Source: Streptomyces peucetius
GTDB taxonomy: Bacteria; Actinomycetota; Actinomycetes; Streptomycetales; Streptomycetaceae
DNA: 64,000 nt
NCBI RefSeq assembly: GCF_025854275.1
Contig: NZ_CP107567.1
Location: 5,642,001-5,706,000 of the forward strand
Direction of reading: 5' to 3'
Made by a program: the position numbers and the translations under genes. Positions 17,427 to 26,627 of this stretch are shown piece after piece. The first letter of the stretch is position 1, and every line of letters begins with the position of its first letter. Below the pieces are notes generated by a model that did not search any database, was not told where the DNA came from, and saw only the letters and a program-made list of their open reading frames with translations.

Positions 17427-18425
17427 TCAGTCCCACGAGCCACGCGCCGCCGGCAGGCCCGCGATCTCCGCCAGGTCGTACGCCGTGAGCTTCAGTTCCC
17501 CCGCGCCCGCGTTCTCGACCGCCCACTGGGGCCGCTTCGTCCCCGGCACCGGGACCACGTGCCGCCCCTGGCCGAGGACCCAGGCCAGCGCCACCCGCGC
17601 CGGCGTGGCGCCCGCGCCGTGCCGCGCGGCGATCCGGCGCAGGCCTGCCACCACGGGCTGGTTGGCCGCCATCATCTCCGCCGTGAACCGCGGGTGGCGC
17701 GCGCGTACGTCGTCGGGTTCGAACCCCTGTCCCGGGGTGAGCGTCCCGGTCAGAAAGCCGTTCCCGAGCGGCATCGCCGCCAGGAACCCCACTCCGCGCG
17801 TCTCGCACCAGGGCAGCAGCCGCTCCAGCGCCTCCGGTGACCACACGGACAGCTCCGCCTGCACCGCGCTCACCGGGAACACCTGCTGCATCCGCTCGAG
17901 TTGGCGGATCGTTCCCTCGTGCAGATGGCCGCCCGACCGGCGGGACGCCCGCGCACCGACGGCACACATCCCGAGTGCCCGGACCTTGCCGGCGCGCACC
18001 AACTCGGCCATGGCGCCCCAGGTCTCCTCGACGGGGACCTCAGGGTCGGCGCGGTGCAGCTGGTAGAGGTCGATCACGTCCGTCTGGAGGCGGCGCAGCG
18101 AGGCGTCGCAGGCCCGTCTCACATAGCCGGGCCGTCCGTTGGCGACGATGTGCTGGTCGCCCACGAGCAGTCCCACCTTCGTCGACACGAAGGCGTCCGT
18201 GCGCCGTTCCTTGAGCACCCGGCCGAGCAGCAGCTCGTTGGTGAACGGCCCGAACATGTCGGCCGTGTCCAGGAGAGTCGACCCGGCGTCGAGAGCACTG
18301 TGGACGGTACGGAGCGAGCGGTCCCCACGCTGCTGGGAGCCGCTGTAGCCCCAGCTCATCGGCATGCACCCGAGCCCCACGGCGCCCACCTCGAGGCCCG
18401 CCGCACCGATCGCCCTGCGCTCCAA
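17427..18425 (-). CDS. Aldo/keto reductase with Tyr to Phe change at the catalytic site
   Basis: This 332-residue TIM-barrel protein is of the NADPH-dependent aldo/keto reductase superfamily. Family motifs are present: GLGCMPMSWGY, LDTADMFGPFTNELLLG, STKVG (catalytic Lys) and DLYQLHRADPEVPVEETWGAM (catalytic His). The tetrad Tyr, normally in DTA(D/E)xYG, is Phe here (residue about 58, codon at 18254-18252). This should weaken or change ordinary carbonyl reduction. TTG at 18425 was chosen since AGGGAGAGG is 9 bases upstream; the longer frame is not supported. It is divergent from a hydroxyacid dehydrogenase with a 76-base gap. Confidence 0.88.
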   Translation of the reverse strand: MERRAIGAAGLEVGAVGLGCMPMSWGYSGSQQRGDRSLRTVHSALDAGSTLLDTADMFGPFTNELLLGRVLKERRTDAFVSTKVGLLVGDQHIVANGRPGYVRRACDASLRRLQTDVIDLYQLHRADPEVPVEETWGAMAELVRAGKVRALGMCAVGARASRRSGGHLHEGTIRQLERMQQVFPVSAVQAELSVWSPEALERLLPWCETRGVGFLAAMPLGNGFLTGTLTPGQGFEPDDVRARHPRFTAEMMAANQPVVAGLRRIAARHGAGATPARVALAWVLGQGRHVVPVPGTKRPQWAVENAGAGELKLTAYDLAEIAGLPAARGSWD

Positions 18426-18501
18426 CTCCCCGTACCTCTCCCTCGGCCGCTCCCCAAAACTAACCAATGGCCGGCTGCGGCCTTCGCATAGCCTCCTGAG
18501 C

Positions 18502-19452
18502 ATGACTGCTGACGTGTGGCTCCCCATCCCGGCCGACGAGATCGATGGCCTCCCCGTGACCTCCGCGACGGGTCTGCACTACCGCTTCTGGGACGGCGGC
18601 CCGGACTATCCGGCCGACCCCGCGGACTGCGCCTTCTACGCCGTGCCGTACATGAAGGGCATGGAGGTGGCCATACGGCCGCTCGCCTCCATGAAGTCCC
18701 TGCGGGTCGTCCAGACGCTGTCCGCGGGCATCGACCACGTGGAGCCGGGGCTCGCCTCGATGCCCTCGGGCGTGCGGCTGTGCAACGCCAAGGGCGTGCA
18801 CGAGGCGTCGACCGCCGAGCTGACCCTGGCCCTGATCCTCGCCTCGCTGCGCGGCATCCCCGGCTTCGTGCGCGGCCAGGACTCGGAGGAGTGGCGCGCG
18901 GGCTTCTACCCGGCGCTCGCCGACAAGTCCGTGCTCATCGTCGGGTACGGGTCCATCGGCGCCGCGATCGAGGACCGGCTCGCGCCCTTCGAGTGCGCGC
19001 GGGTGGCGCGCGTCGCGCGCTCCGCCCGTACAACGGAGCGCGGCGAAGTGCGCGCACTCACCGACCTTCCCGCGCTGCTTCCCGGCGCCGATGTCGTGAT
19101 CCTCTCCACGCCGCTCACCGAGCAGACGAAAGGCCTGGTGGGGGCCCAGTTCCTGAGCCGGATGAAGGACGGCGCGCTGCTGGTCAACGTCGCCCGTGGC
19201 CCGGTCGTCGACACAAAGGCGCTGCTCGCGGAGGTGGAGAGCGGACGCATCACCGCCGCCCTCGATGTCACCGATCCGGAGCCGCTGCCCGCCGGTCACC
19301 CTCTCTGGCATGCGCCGGGGGTGCTGATCAGTCCCCATGTCGGCGGCTCGACCTCGGCGTTCATGCCTCGGGCGAAGCGGCTGCTGGCGGCCCAGGTCAC
19401 CCGCTTCGCGGCGGGCGAGGCACTGCGGAATGTGGTCGTGACGACCGAATAA
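18502..19452 (+). CDS. D-isomer-specific 2-hydroxyacid dehydrogenase
   Basis: This 316-residue NAD-dependent dehydrogenase interconverts 2-oxoacids and D-2-hydroxyacids. The nucleotide-binding core is SVLIVGYGSIGAAIEDRLAPF. The catalytic Arg is in VNVARGPVVDTKALL, the Glu in DVTDPEPLPAGHPLW, and the His in ISPHVGGSTSAF, so all three are intact. The substrate cannot be named; the family includes phosphoglycerate, glyoxylate and hydroxypyruvate reductases. ATG at 18502 gives a normal length. Its ribosome binding site is weak. It is divergent from the aldo/keto reductase. Confidence 0.92.
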   Translation: MTADVWLPIPADEIDGLPVTSATGLHYRFWDGGPDYPADPADCAFYAVPYMKGMEVAIRPLASMKSLRVVQTLSAGIDHVEPGLASMPSGVRLCNAKGVHEASTAELTLALILASLRGIPGFVRGQDSEEWRAGFYPALADKSVLIVGYGSIGAAIEDRLAPFECARVARVARSARTTERGEVRALTDLPALLPGADVVILSTPLTEQTKGLVGAQFLSRMKDGALLVNVARGPVVDTKALLAEVESGRITAALDVTDPEPLPAGHPLWHAPGVLISPHVGGSTSAFMPRAKRLLAAQVTRFAAGEALRNVVVTTE

Positions 19453-19527
19453 CGACCCTCGGTAGAACCGCTCCGAACACTCTTCGAAGTCACTCGAATG
19501 CACCGCGTGCCTTAATCGTCGCAGGTC

Positions 19528-19563
19528 GTCACTGAGAGTAGAGGGCCTATGTCCCTGAGTGAC
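19528..19563. promoter_or_regulatory. Interrupted inverted repeat upstream of the GGDEF gene
   Basis: GTCACT (19528-19533) and AGTGAC (19558-19563) form a dyad with a 24-base centre, 54-89 bases before the GGDEF gene start. TCAC/GTGA half-sites recall those of the developmental regulator BldD, but spacing does not match its known palindrome, so this is only a candidate operator. Confidence 0.35.
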
Positions 19564-19616
19564 GATATTGGTGTATCGTCCCGACCTGGGGGCTGCACTG
19601 TGCGAGGGGTGGTGCT

Positions 19617-22600
19617 GTGGCGCGAACTGATTGCCGATCAGACGTGAGGGGGGCGACGGGCGATGCAGGGTCGATGGACCGAACCGACGCGGCAGGGCAG
19701 CCGCCGACGAATCCCGCGGACTCCGCCGCGCAGGGCGACGGTGCCGCGCAGGGCGACGGTGCCGCGCAGCGCGACAGTGCCGCCCGCGATCCAGCAGCCC
19801 AACCCTCCGCGGCCGGCCGGCCGGCCCTGGACCGCGCGATGACCGCCCCCGAGATGCTGGTCCTCCGGGACGCGGTGCCGCGCGGCGGCGCGGGGGCGGC
19901 CGGCCAGATCGTCCTGGCGTTCGTCTGCGCGGGATACGGGTTGGGCGCGGCCTTCGGCTGGGGATCGGACCGACTGGCGCTGATCATGGGGGACTTCGGG
20001 CTCAGTCTCGCCGCCCTGGTCGCCGCCGTCTCCTGCCTGCTCTACGCGCGTACCCCGGCGTGCCGCTTCCGGCCCGCCTGGCTCCTGTTCGCGCTGTCCT
20101 CGGCGATGGCGTCGGCGGGGAACGCCGTCTGGGGCTGGTACGAGGTGGTGCTGGGCCGCCCGGTGCCGAGCCCGTCCCTCGCCGACCTGTTCTTCCTCTG
20201 CTTCGCGCCGCCCGCCATCGTCGGGCTCCTGGTGCTCGCCAAGCGGCCCGTTTCCAAGGCCGGCTGGGTCTGCCTCGGGCTGGACGCCTGGCTGATCGGC
20301 GGCTCGCTTCTCACCCTCTCCTGGAGCCTGGCGCTCGCCCACACCGCCCACGCGCAGGGCGAGAGCGTGGCCCTGGCGGCACTCTCGCTCGCCTACCCGC
20401 TGCTGGACATCGTGCTGGTCAGCATGGTCCTGGCACTGCACTTCCGCCGCTCCGCCGACAACCGGTCGGCGGTGAACACGGCGATCGCCGGCCTCGCGCT
20501 CACCGTGCTCTGCGACGCCCTGTTCACCTCACCGCTGCTGCGCGAGAGCTACCGCTCCGGCCAGCTGCTCGACGCCGGGTGGTTCGCGGGCTCGCTGGTG
20601 CTCGCATACGCCCCCTGGGGAGCGCGCAGGATGTCGGACTCCGCACGGCCGCCACGGGGCATGAGGCATCCGGGCCGGCCCATCACGAGTTCGCTCTCCG
20701 CGCTCACCCCGTACCTCGCCGCCGCCGTGTGCACCCTCGGCATTCTCTACAACGTCATCGAGGGCCGCCGCGTCGACCGGGTCGTCGTGCTCACGGGCTG
20801 CACCGTCGTCCTCGCCCTCGTCGTACGGCAGGGCATCATACTCCTCGACAACATCGCGCTCACCCACGAACTGGCCCAGAAGGAGAACCACTTCCGCTCA
20901 CTGGTGCAGGGATCGAGCGACGTCATCATGATCGCCGCGCCGTCGGGGGTGCTGCGCTACGTCTCACCCGCGGCGGCCGGCGTCTACGGGCGGGACGCGG
21001 AGGAGCTCGTCGGCTCCGAGCTGGCCACCCTCATCCACCCGGACGACCTGGGGCGGGTGGTCCACGAGTTGCGCCGCTTCCTGGCCGCCGATCCGGCGCG
21101 GGAGCCGACCACCCGCATGGAGTGCCGCTTCAGGTCAGGCTCCGGCGACTGGCTCAACGTGGAGTCGACCGTCAGCCGCCACCAGGGCGGTCTGATCCTC
21201 AACAGCCGCGACGTCACGGAACGGGTGCGGCTCCAGGCCCAGTTGCAGCACAACGCGGAGCACGACCCGCTCACCGACCTGCCCAACCGCGCCCTGTTCA
21301 CCGAGCGGGTCAGAGGCGCCCTCACCGGCCGCAGGGTGAGCGACGAGGGCACCGCCGTGCTCTTCATCGACCTCGACGGCTTCAAGGGCGTGAACGACCG
21401 GCTGGGCCACCAGGCGGGCGACGAGCTGCTGATCCAGGCGGCGCGGCGGCTGGCCGACTCCGTGCGGGCCGGGGACACGGCCGCCAGGCTCGGCGGCGAC
21501 GAGTTCGCGGCCCTCATCGTGGGAGACGGCTCCGGCGACCGGGCCGCCCGCGAGTCCCAGGTGCTGGAGATCGCCGACAGGCTGCGGCTCATGCTCTCCC
21601 AGCCGTACCGCATCGACGGCGGCGAGGTGCGGGTCGCCGCGTCGATCGGTGTGGCCTTCGCCGAGCCGGCCATGAGCCCCACCGACCTCATGCGCAACGC
21701 GGACCTCGCCATGTACCGGGCCAAGGCCGGCGGCAAGGACCGTGTCGAGCTGTACGCGCCCCAGATGCAGGCCGAGGTGGTCCGCCGCACCGAGCTGGCC
21801 GCACGGCTGCGCAGCGCCCTGCACGAGGGCGAGTTCGCGCTGCTGCACCAGCCGGTCGTGAGCCTTGCCACCGGCCGCATCGCGGCGGTCTCCGCGCAGG
21901 CCCGCTGGCGTTCCGCCCAGGGCATCCTCTTCACGCCCGCCGAGTTCCTGCGGGTCTCCGACGAGGGCGACCGCAGCGCCGAACTCGGCCGCTGGCTGCT
22001 CGAGGAGGCCGTCGGCCAGGCGGCCGAGCGGCGGCGCCTGGGCCACGGGACAACGGTGTCGGTGCGCCTGTCGGCCCGGCTGCTTCTGGACAGATCCCTG
22101 CCGCTCGGCTCCATCGAGGCGCTGCTCACACGGCACGGCCTGCCGTCCGGCGCCCTGGTCATCGAACTCGCGGACAGTGACCCGCGGATCTCATTCGACG
22201 AGCTGGAGCAGCGGCTGACCGCCCTGCGCCGGATGGGGGTGCGGATCGCGCTGGACGGCTTCGGCAGCGGTTACGCGGCGATCAACGCCCTCCGCAGGCT
22301 CCCGGTGGACGTGCTGAAACTGGACAGAGGCCTGGTCGAAGGCGTCGTCGAGTCCGCCAGACTGCACAAGATCACCAGCGGGCTGCTCCGTATCGCCGGC
22401 GATCTCGGCATGCAGTCGGTCGCGGACGGGGTCGACGTCCCGGAGCAGGTGCTGGCGCTGCGCGCCATGGGGTGCACACACGGCCAGGGCATGGCCTTCT
22501 CGGGGCCCCTGGACGAGTACCGGCTGCGGCGCGCCCTGGTCGGAGGCGATTATCCGGTGCCCGCGGCCCTTCCCCTCCCGGTGCTCACGGCAGGCATCCC

Positions 22601-22649
22601 ACCGGCCCGAGACGGCTCAAATAGTGAGACTCGCGTCCCACCCACTTGA
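19617..22649 (+). CDS. Membrane PAS-GGDEF-EAL protein with degenerate EAL domain
   Basis: This 1010-residue c-di-GMP signalling protein has, in order: a disordered N-terminus with three copies of a six-residue repeat (AAQGDG, encoded at 19725-19778); a hydrophobic sensor of about 8-10 membrane segments (100-410); a PAS domain starting FRSLVQGSSDVIM (about 426); a GGDEF domain with intact GGDEF at 626-630 and inhibitory-site RAGD five residues before the preceding RL; and an EAL-like domain (about 735-985). In the EAL domain the signature Glu is replaced (SAQ at 759-761), the Asn of xNLS is Arg (817), DDFG is DGFG (880-881) and EGVE is DGVD. I expect a diguanylate cyclase with a non-catalytic EAL part. 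GTG at 19617 has GAGGGG 7 bases upstream. The 3' end overlaps the ilvB regulatory region. Confidence 0.94.
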   Translation: MARTDCRSDVRGATGDAGSMDRTDAAGQPPTNPADSAAQGDGAAQGDGAAQRDSAARDPAAQPSAAGRPALDRAMTAPEMLVLRDAVPRGGAGAAGQIVLAFVCAGYGLGAAFGWGSDRLALIMGDFGLSLAALVAAVSCLLYARTPACRFRPAWLLFALSSAMASAGNAVWGWYEVVLGRPVPSPSLADLFFLCFAPPAIVGLLVLAKRPVSKAGWVCLGLDAWLIGGSLLTLSWSLALAHTAHAQGESVALAALSLAYPLLDIVLVSMVLALHFRRSADNRSAVNTAIAGLALTVLCDALFTSPLLRESYRSGQLLDAGWFAGSLVLAYAPWGARRMSDSARPPRGMRHPGRPITSSLSALTPYLAAAVCTLGILYNVIEGRRVDRVVVLTGCTVVLALVVRQGIILLDNIALTHELAQKENHFRSLVQGSSDVIMIAAPSGVLRYVSPAAAGVYGRDAEELVGSELATLIHPDDLGRVVHELRRFLAADPAREPTTRMECRFRSGSGDWLNVESTVSRHQGGLILNSRDVTERVRLQAQLQHNAEHDPLTDLPNRALFTERVRGALTGRRVSDEGTAVLFIDLDGFKGVNDRLGHQAGDELLIQAARRLADSVRAGDTAARLGGDEFAALIVGDGSGDRAARESQVLEIADRLRLMLSQPYRIDGGEVRVAASIGVAFAEPAMSPTDLMRNADLAMYRAKAGGKDRVELYAPQMQAEVVRRTELAARLRSALHEGEFALLHQPVVSLATGRIAAVSAQARWRSAQGILFTPAEFLRVSDEGDRSAELGRWLLEEAVGQAAERRRLGHGTTVSVRLSARLLLDRSLPLGSIEALLTRHGLPSGALVIELADSDPRISFDELEQRLTALRRMGVRIALDGFGSGYAAINALRRLPVDVLKLDRGLVEGVVESARLHKITSGLLRIAGDLGMQSVADGVDVPEQVLALRAMGCTHGQGMAFSGPLDEYRLRRALVGGDYPVPAALPLPVLTAGIPPARDGSNSETRVPPT
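22624..22638 (+). promoter_or_regulatory. 15-base motif shared with the cimA leader
   Basis: GTGAGACTCGCGTCC here matches GTGAGACTCGAGTCC at 46156-46170 in 14 of 15 positions. It lies 59 bases before the ilvB leader-peptide ATG, overlapping the last codons of the GGDEF gene, and is followed by the dyad CCACT-TGAC-AGTGG (22642-22655). It may be a promoter element, transcript 5' end or regulator site. Confidence 0.55.
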
Positions 22650-22682
22650 CAGTGGTGGCGCGCCGGGGGGAGGGTCATTGCC

Positions 22683-22724
22683 ATGCGCACCCGAATTCTC
22701 GTACTTGGAAAGCGCGTCGGCTAG
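22683..22724 (+). CDS. ilvB leader peptide (13 residues, Ile-Leu-Val-Leu)
   Basis: The reading frame MRTRILVLGKRVG followed by TAG carries Ile, Leu, Val and Leu codons in a row. GGGGGGAGGG at 22665-22674 is a strong ribosome binding site 8 bases upstream. It lies before a rho-independent terminator and the ilvB gene. This is the classical layout of attenuation by branched-chain amino acid supply: a ribosome stalled at Ile/Leu/Val codons prevents the terminator from forming. Leader-peptide control of ilvBNC is established in Corynebacterium; the reading here is from sequence. Confidence 0.9.
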   Translation: MRTRILVLGKRVG

Positions 22725-22765
22725 CAGGGCCGCACAGTCAGCTCTGCGAACACCCCCGACGCGCT
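22711..22765 (+). promoter_or_regulatory. ilvB attenuator, leader (1:2) hairpin
   Basis: AGCGCGTCGG (22711-22720, the last codons of the leader peptide) pairs perfectly with CCGACGCGCT (22756-22765), which abuts the terminator. A ribosome finishing the leader would cover the first arm; one stalled at ILVL would change the folding. Confidence 0.75.
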
Positions 22766-22799
22766 CCCCTCGCTTGCCTCGCGGCACGAGGGGTTTTTT
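22766..22799 (+). terminator. ilvB attenuator terminator
   Basis: CCCCTCG (22766-22772) pairs with CGAGGGG (22787-22793), followed by six T. It lies 42 bases after the leader stop and 70 bases before ilvB. The core CGAGGGGTTTTTT is identical to that in the cimA leader. Confidence 0.88.
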
Positions 22800-22868
22800 G
22801 TTGCACCGGCACGATTCGAATCCGTACCAAACCCTCGCGAAAACCTCAGCTTCGAGAAGAGAACGCCG

Positions 22869-24737
22869 ATGACCGAGCAGGCCTCCGGGGCCCACCATCC
22901 GCAGCCGCGGGCCCGTAGCGGTGGACAGCCGTCCGCCACCGTCGAACACGTCACGGGTGCGCAGTCCCTGATTCGCTCTCTCGAGGAAGTAGGGGCCGAC
23001 ACGGTGTTCGGCATTCCGGGTGGTGCGATCCTCCCGGCGTACGACCCGATGATGGACTCCTCGAAGGTCCGCCACGTCCTCGTCCGCCACGAGCAGGGCG
23101 CCGGCCACGCCGCCACCGGTTACGCGCAGGCCACGGGCCGGGTCGGTGTCTGCATGGCCACCTCGGGCCCCGGCGCCACCAACCTGGTCACCCCGATCGC
23201 CGACGCGCACATGGACTCCGTGCCGCTCGTCGCGATCACCGGCCAGGTCGCCTCCAAGGCGATCGGTACGGACGCCTTCCAGGAGGCGGACATCTGCGGC
23301 ATCACCATGCCGATCACCAAGCACAACTTCCTGGTGACCCGGGCGGACGACATCCCGCGCACCGTCGCGGAGGCCTTCCACATCGCCTCCACCGGCCGCC
23401 CGGGTCCCGTCCTGGTCGACATCGCCAAGGACGCCCTCCAGGCGCGGACGACCTTCAGCTGGCCCCCGCAGACCGAGCTGCCCGGCTACCGCCCGGTCAC
23501 CAAGCCGCACGCCAAGCAGATCCGCGAGGCCGCCAAGCTGATCACCGGCGCCAAGCGCCCGGTCCTGTACGTCGGAGGCGGCGTCCTCAAGGCCGGCGCC
23601 ACCGCCGAGCTGAAGGTGCTCGCCGAGCTCACCGGAGCCCCCGTCACCACCACCCTGATGGCGCTGGGCGCGTTCCCCGACAGCCACCCGCTGCACGTGG
23701 GAATGCCGGGCATGCACGGTGCGGTCACCGCCGTCACCGCGCTGCAGAAGGCCGACCTGATCGTCGCCCTCGGAGCCCGTTTCGACGACCGCGTCACCGG
23801 CAAGCTGGACAGCTTCGCGCCGTACGCCAAGATCGTTCACGCCGACATCGACCCGGCGGAGATCGGCAAGAACCGCACCGCGGACGTGCCGATCGTCGGT
23901 GACGCCCGCGAGGTCATCGCCGACCTGGTCCAGGCCGTCCAGGCCGAGCACACCGAGGGCAAGGCCGGCGCCTCCGCCCAGGAGAGGTACGCAGCCTGGT
24001 GGAAGGACCTCAACCGCTGGCGCGAGACTTACCCCCTCGGCTACGAGCAGCCCGCCGACGGCAGCCTCGCCCCGCAGCAGGTCATCCAGCGCATCGGCGA
24101 ACTCGCCCCCGAGGGCACGATCTTCGCGGCGGGCGTGGGCCAGCACCAGATGTGGGCCGCCCACTTCATCGACTACGAGCAGCCGGCCACCTGGCTGAAC
24201 TCGGGCGGCGCCGGGACGATGGGCTACGCGGTCCCCGCGGCGATGGGCGCCAAGGCCGGCGCCCCGGACCGCACGGTCTGGGCGATCGACGGCGACGGCT
24301 GCTTCCAGATGACCAACCAGGAACTGGTCACCTGCGCCCTGAACAACATCCCGATCAAGGTCGCCATCATCAACAACGGCGCCCTCGGCATGGTCCGGCA
24401 GTGGCAGACCCTCTTCTACAACCAGCGGTACTCCAACACCGTGCTGCACTCCGGCCCGGAGGCCACCGGCCTGGAGAGGAGCGCCGGCACCCGCGTCCCC
24501 GACTTCGTCAAGCTGTCCGAGGCCATGGGCTGCCACGCGATCCGCTGCGAGTCCCCGGACGACCTGGACAAGGTCATCGCCGAGGCCAACGCCATCAACG
24601 ACCGTCCGGTCGTCATCGACTTCATCGTCCACGAGGACGCCCAGGTGTGGCCCATGGTCGCCGCCGGCACCTCCAACGACGAGGTCATGGCCGCCCGCGG
24701 CGTCCGCCCCGACTTCGGCGACAACGAAGACGACTGA
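22869..24737 (+). CDS. ilvB: Acetolactate (acetohydroxyacid) synthase large subunit
   Basis: This 622-residue catalytic subunit condenses pyruvate with pyruvate or 2-oxobutyrate in valine/leucine and isoleucine synthesis, using thiamine diphosphate and bound FAD. Seen: the N-terminal [22 protein letters not shown] with the activating Glu region ([15 protein letters not shown]), [18 protein letters not shown], and the thiamine-diphosphate motif [29 protein letters not shown] (about 476-504). The N-terminal 30 residues are variable, as usual. It is followed 17 bases later by ilvN, and its transcription is set by the attenuator upstream. Confidence 0.98.
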   Translation: MTEQASGAHHPQPRARSGGQPSATVEHVTGAQSLIRSLEEVGADTVFGIPGGAILPAYDPMMDSSKVRHVLVRHEQGAGHAATGYAQATGRVGVCMATSGPGATNLVTPIADAHMDSVPLVAITGQVASKAIGTDAFQEADICGITMPITKHNFLVTRADDIPRTVAEAFHIASTGRPGPVLVDIAKDALQARTTFSWPPQTELPGYRPVTKPHAKQIREAAKLITGAKRPVLYVGGGVLKAGATAELKVLAELTGAPVTTTLMALGAFPDSHPLHVGMPGMHGAVTAVTALQKADLIVALGARFDDRVTGKLDSFAPYAKIVHADIDPAEIGKNRTADVPIVGDAREVIADLVQAVQAEHTEGKAGASAQERYAAWWKDLNRWRETYPLGYEQPADGSLAPQQVIQRIGELAPEGTIFAAGVGQHQMWAAHFIDYEQPATWLNSGGAGTMGYAVPAAMGAKAGAPDRTVWAIDGDGCFQMTNQELVTCALNNIPIKVAIINNGALGMVRQWQTLFYNQRYSNTVLHSGPEATGLERSAGTRVPDFVKLSEAMGCHAIRCESPDDLDKVIAEANAINDRPVVIDFIVHEDAQVWPMVAAGTSNDEVMAARGVRPDFGDNEDD

Positions 24738-24754
24738 GAGAGAGCGATAAGAAC

Positions 24755-25279
24755 ATGTCCAAGCACACGCTCTCGGTGCTGGTCGAGAACACCCCCGGCA
24801 TTCTCGCCCGGATCGCCGCGCTGTTCTCCCGCCGCGGCTTCAACATCGACTCGCTCGCGGTCGGTGTCACCGAGCACCCCGACATCTCCCGCATCACCAT
24901 CGTGGTGGGAGTCGAGGACCTGCCGCTCGAGCAGGTGACCAAGCAGCTCAACAAGCTCGTCAACGTCCTGAAGATCGTCGAGCTCGAGCCGGCCGCCGCG
25001 ATCCAGCGCGAGCTCGTGCTGGTCAAGGTCCGCGCCGACAACGAGACCCGCTCGCAGATCGTCGAGATCGTCCAGCTGTTCCGCGCCAAGACCGTCGACG
25101 TCTCGCCCGAGGCCGTCACCATCGAGGCCACCGGATCGAGCGACAAGCTCGAGGCGATGCTGAAGATGCTCGAGCAGTTCGGCATCAAGGAGCTCGTCCA
25201 GTCCGGAACGATCGCCATAGGGCGTGGCGCCCGTTCCATCACGGACCGGTCGCTGCGCGCCCTGGACCGTTCCGCATAG
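24755..25279 (+). CDS. ilvN: Acetolactate synthase small (regulatory) subunit
   Basis: This 174-residue regulatory subunit binds branched-chain amino acids through an N-terminal ACT domain (MSKHTLSVLVENTPGILARIAALFSRRGFNIDSLAVG) and activates IlvB while giving valine feedback inhibition. The C-terminal domain (about 80-160) has the usual RELVLVKV...DVSPEAVTIEATG. ATG at 24755 follows ilvB by 17 bases, consistent with equal co-expression of the two subunits. Residues after about 160 (RGARSITDRSLRALDRSA) form the extended tail found in actinobacteria. Confidence 0.97.
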   Translation: MSKHTLSVLVENTPGILARIAALFSRRGFNIDSLAVGVTEHPDISRITIVVGVEDLPLEQVTKQLNKLVNVLKIVELEPAAAIQRELVLVKVRADNETRSQIVEIVQLFRAKTVDVSPEAVTIEATGSSDKLEAMLKMLEQFGIKELVQSGTIAIGRGARSITDRSLRALDRSA

Positions 25280-25284
25280 CCCCC

Positions 25285-26388
<1,104 letters not shown>

Positions 26389-26394
26389 ACCTCG

Positions 26395-26427
26395 GGGTGA
26401 GGGGGCCGGTCCACGGCCCCCTCACCC
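26395..26427 (+). terminator. Hairpin terminator after ilvC
   Basis: Arms GGGTGAGGGGGCCG and CGGCCCCCTCACCC (14 bases each, perfect) with a 5-base loop begin 7 bases after the ilvC stop. This separates ilvBNC from serA. Confidence 0.85.
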
Positions 26428-26583
26428 GTACGTCGGACCGCTTCTCCACTTCGTCCAGCCACGGACGGGTGATCCTGCCACCGAGGCGCAAGACGCACCG
26501 TGCGGCACCACTACACTCATCAACACACGCGTCAGGCCCACAGTGTCGTGCGTCTTCCACGCGGCTAGCCCCCTCCACCGCTG

Positions 26584-26601
26584 CGGCCGTCGGGACGGCC
26601 G
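26584..26601 (+). promoter_or_regulatory. Dyad CGGCCGTC-gg-GACGGCCG before serA
   Basis: A perfect 8+8 inverted repeat lies 27 bases before the serA GTG in the 239-base ilvC-serA gap. It could be an operator or an mRNA hairpin near the ribosome binding site; the sequence does not decide. Confidence 0.4.
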
Positions 26602-26627
26602 TCTGCACCGGACATGTGAGGACTCAC

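Noticed and set aside
19528..19563. BldD binding site before the GGDEF gene
   Set aside because: Half-sites are suggestive but the spacing differs from the known BldD palindrome; kept only as a low-confidence inverted repeat.
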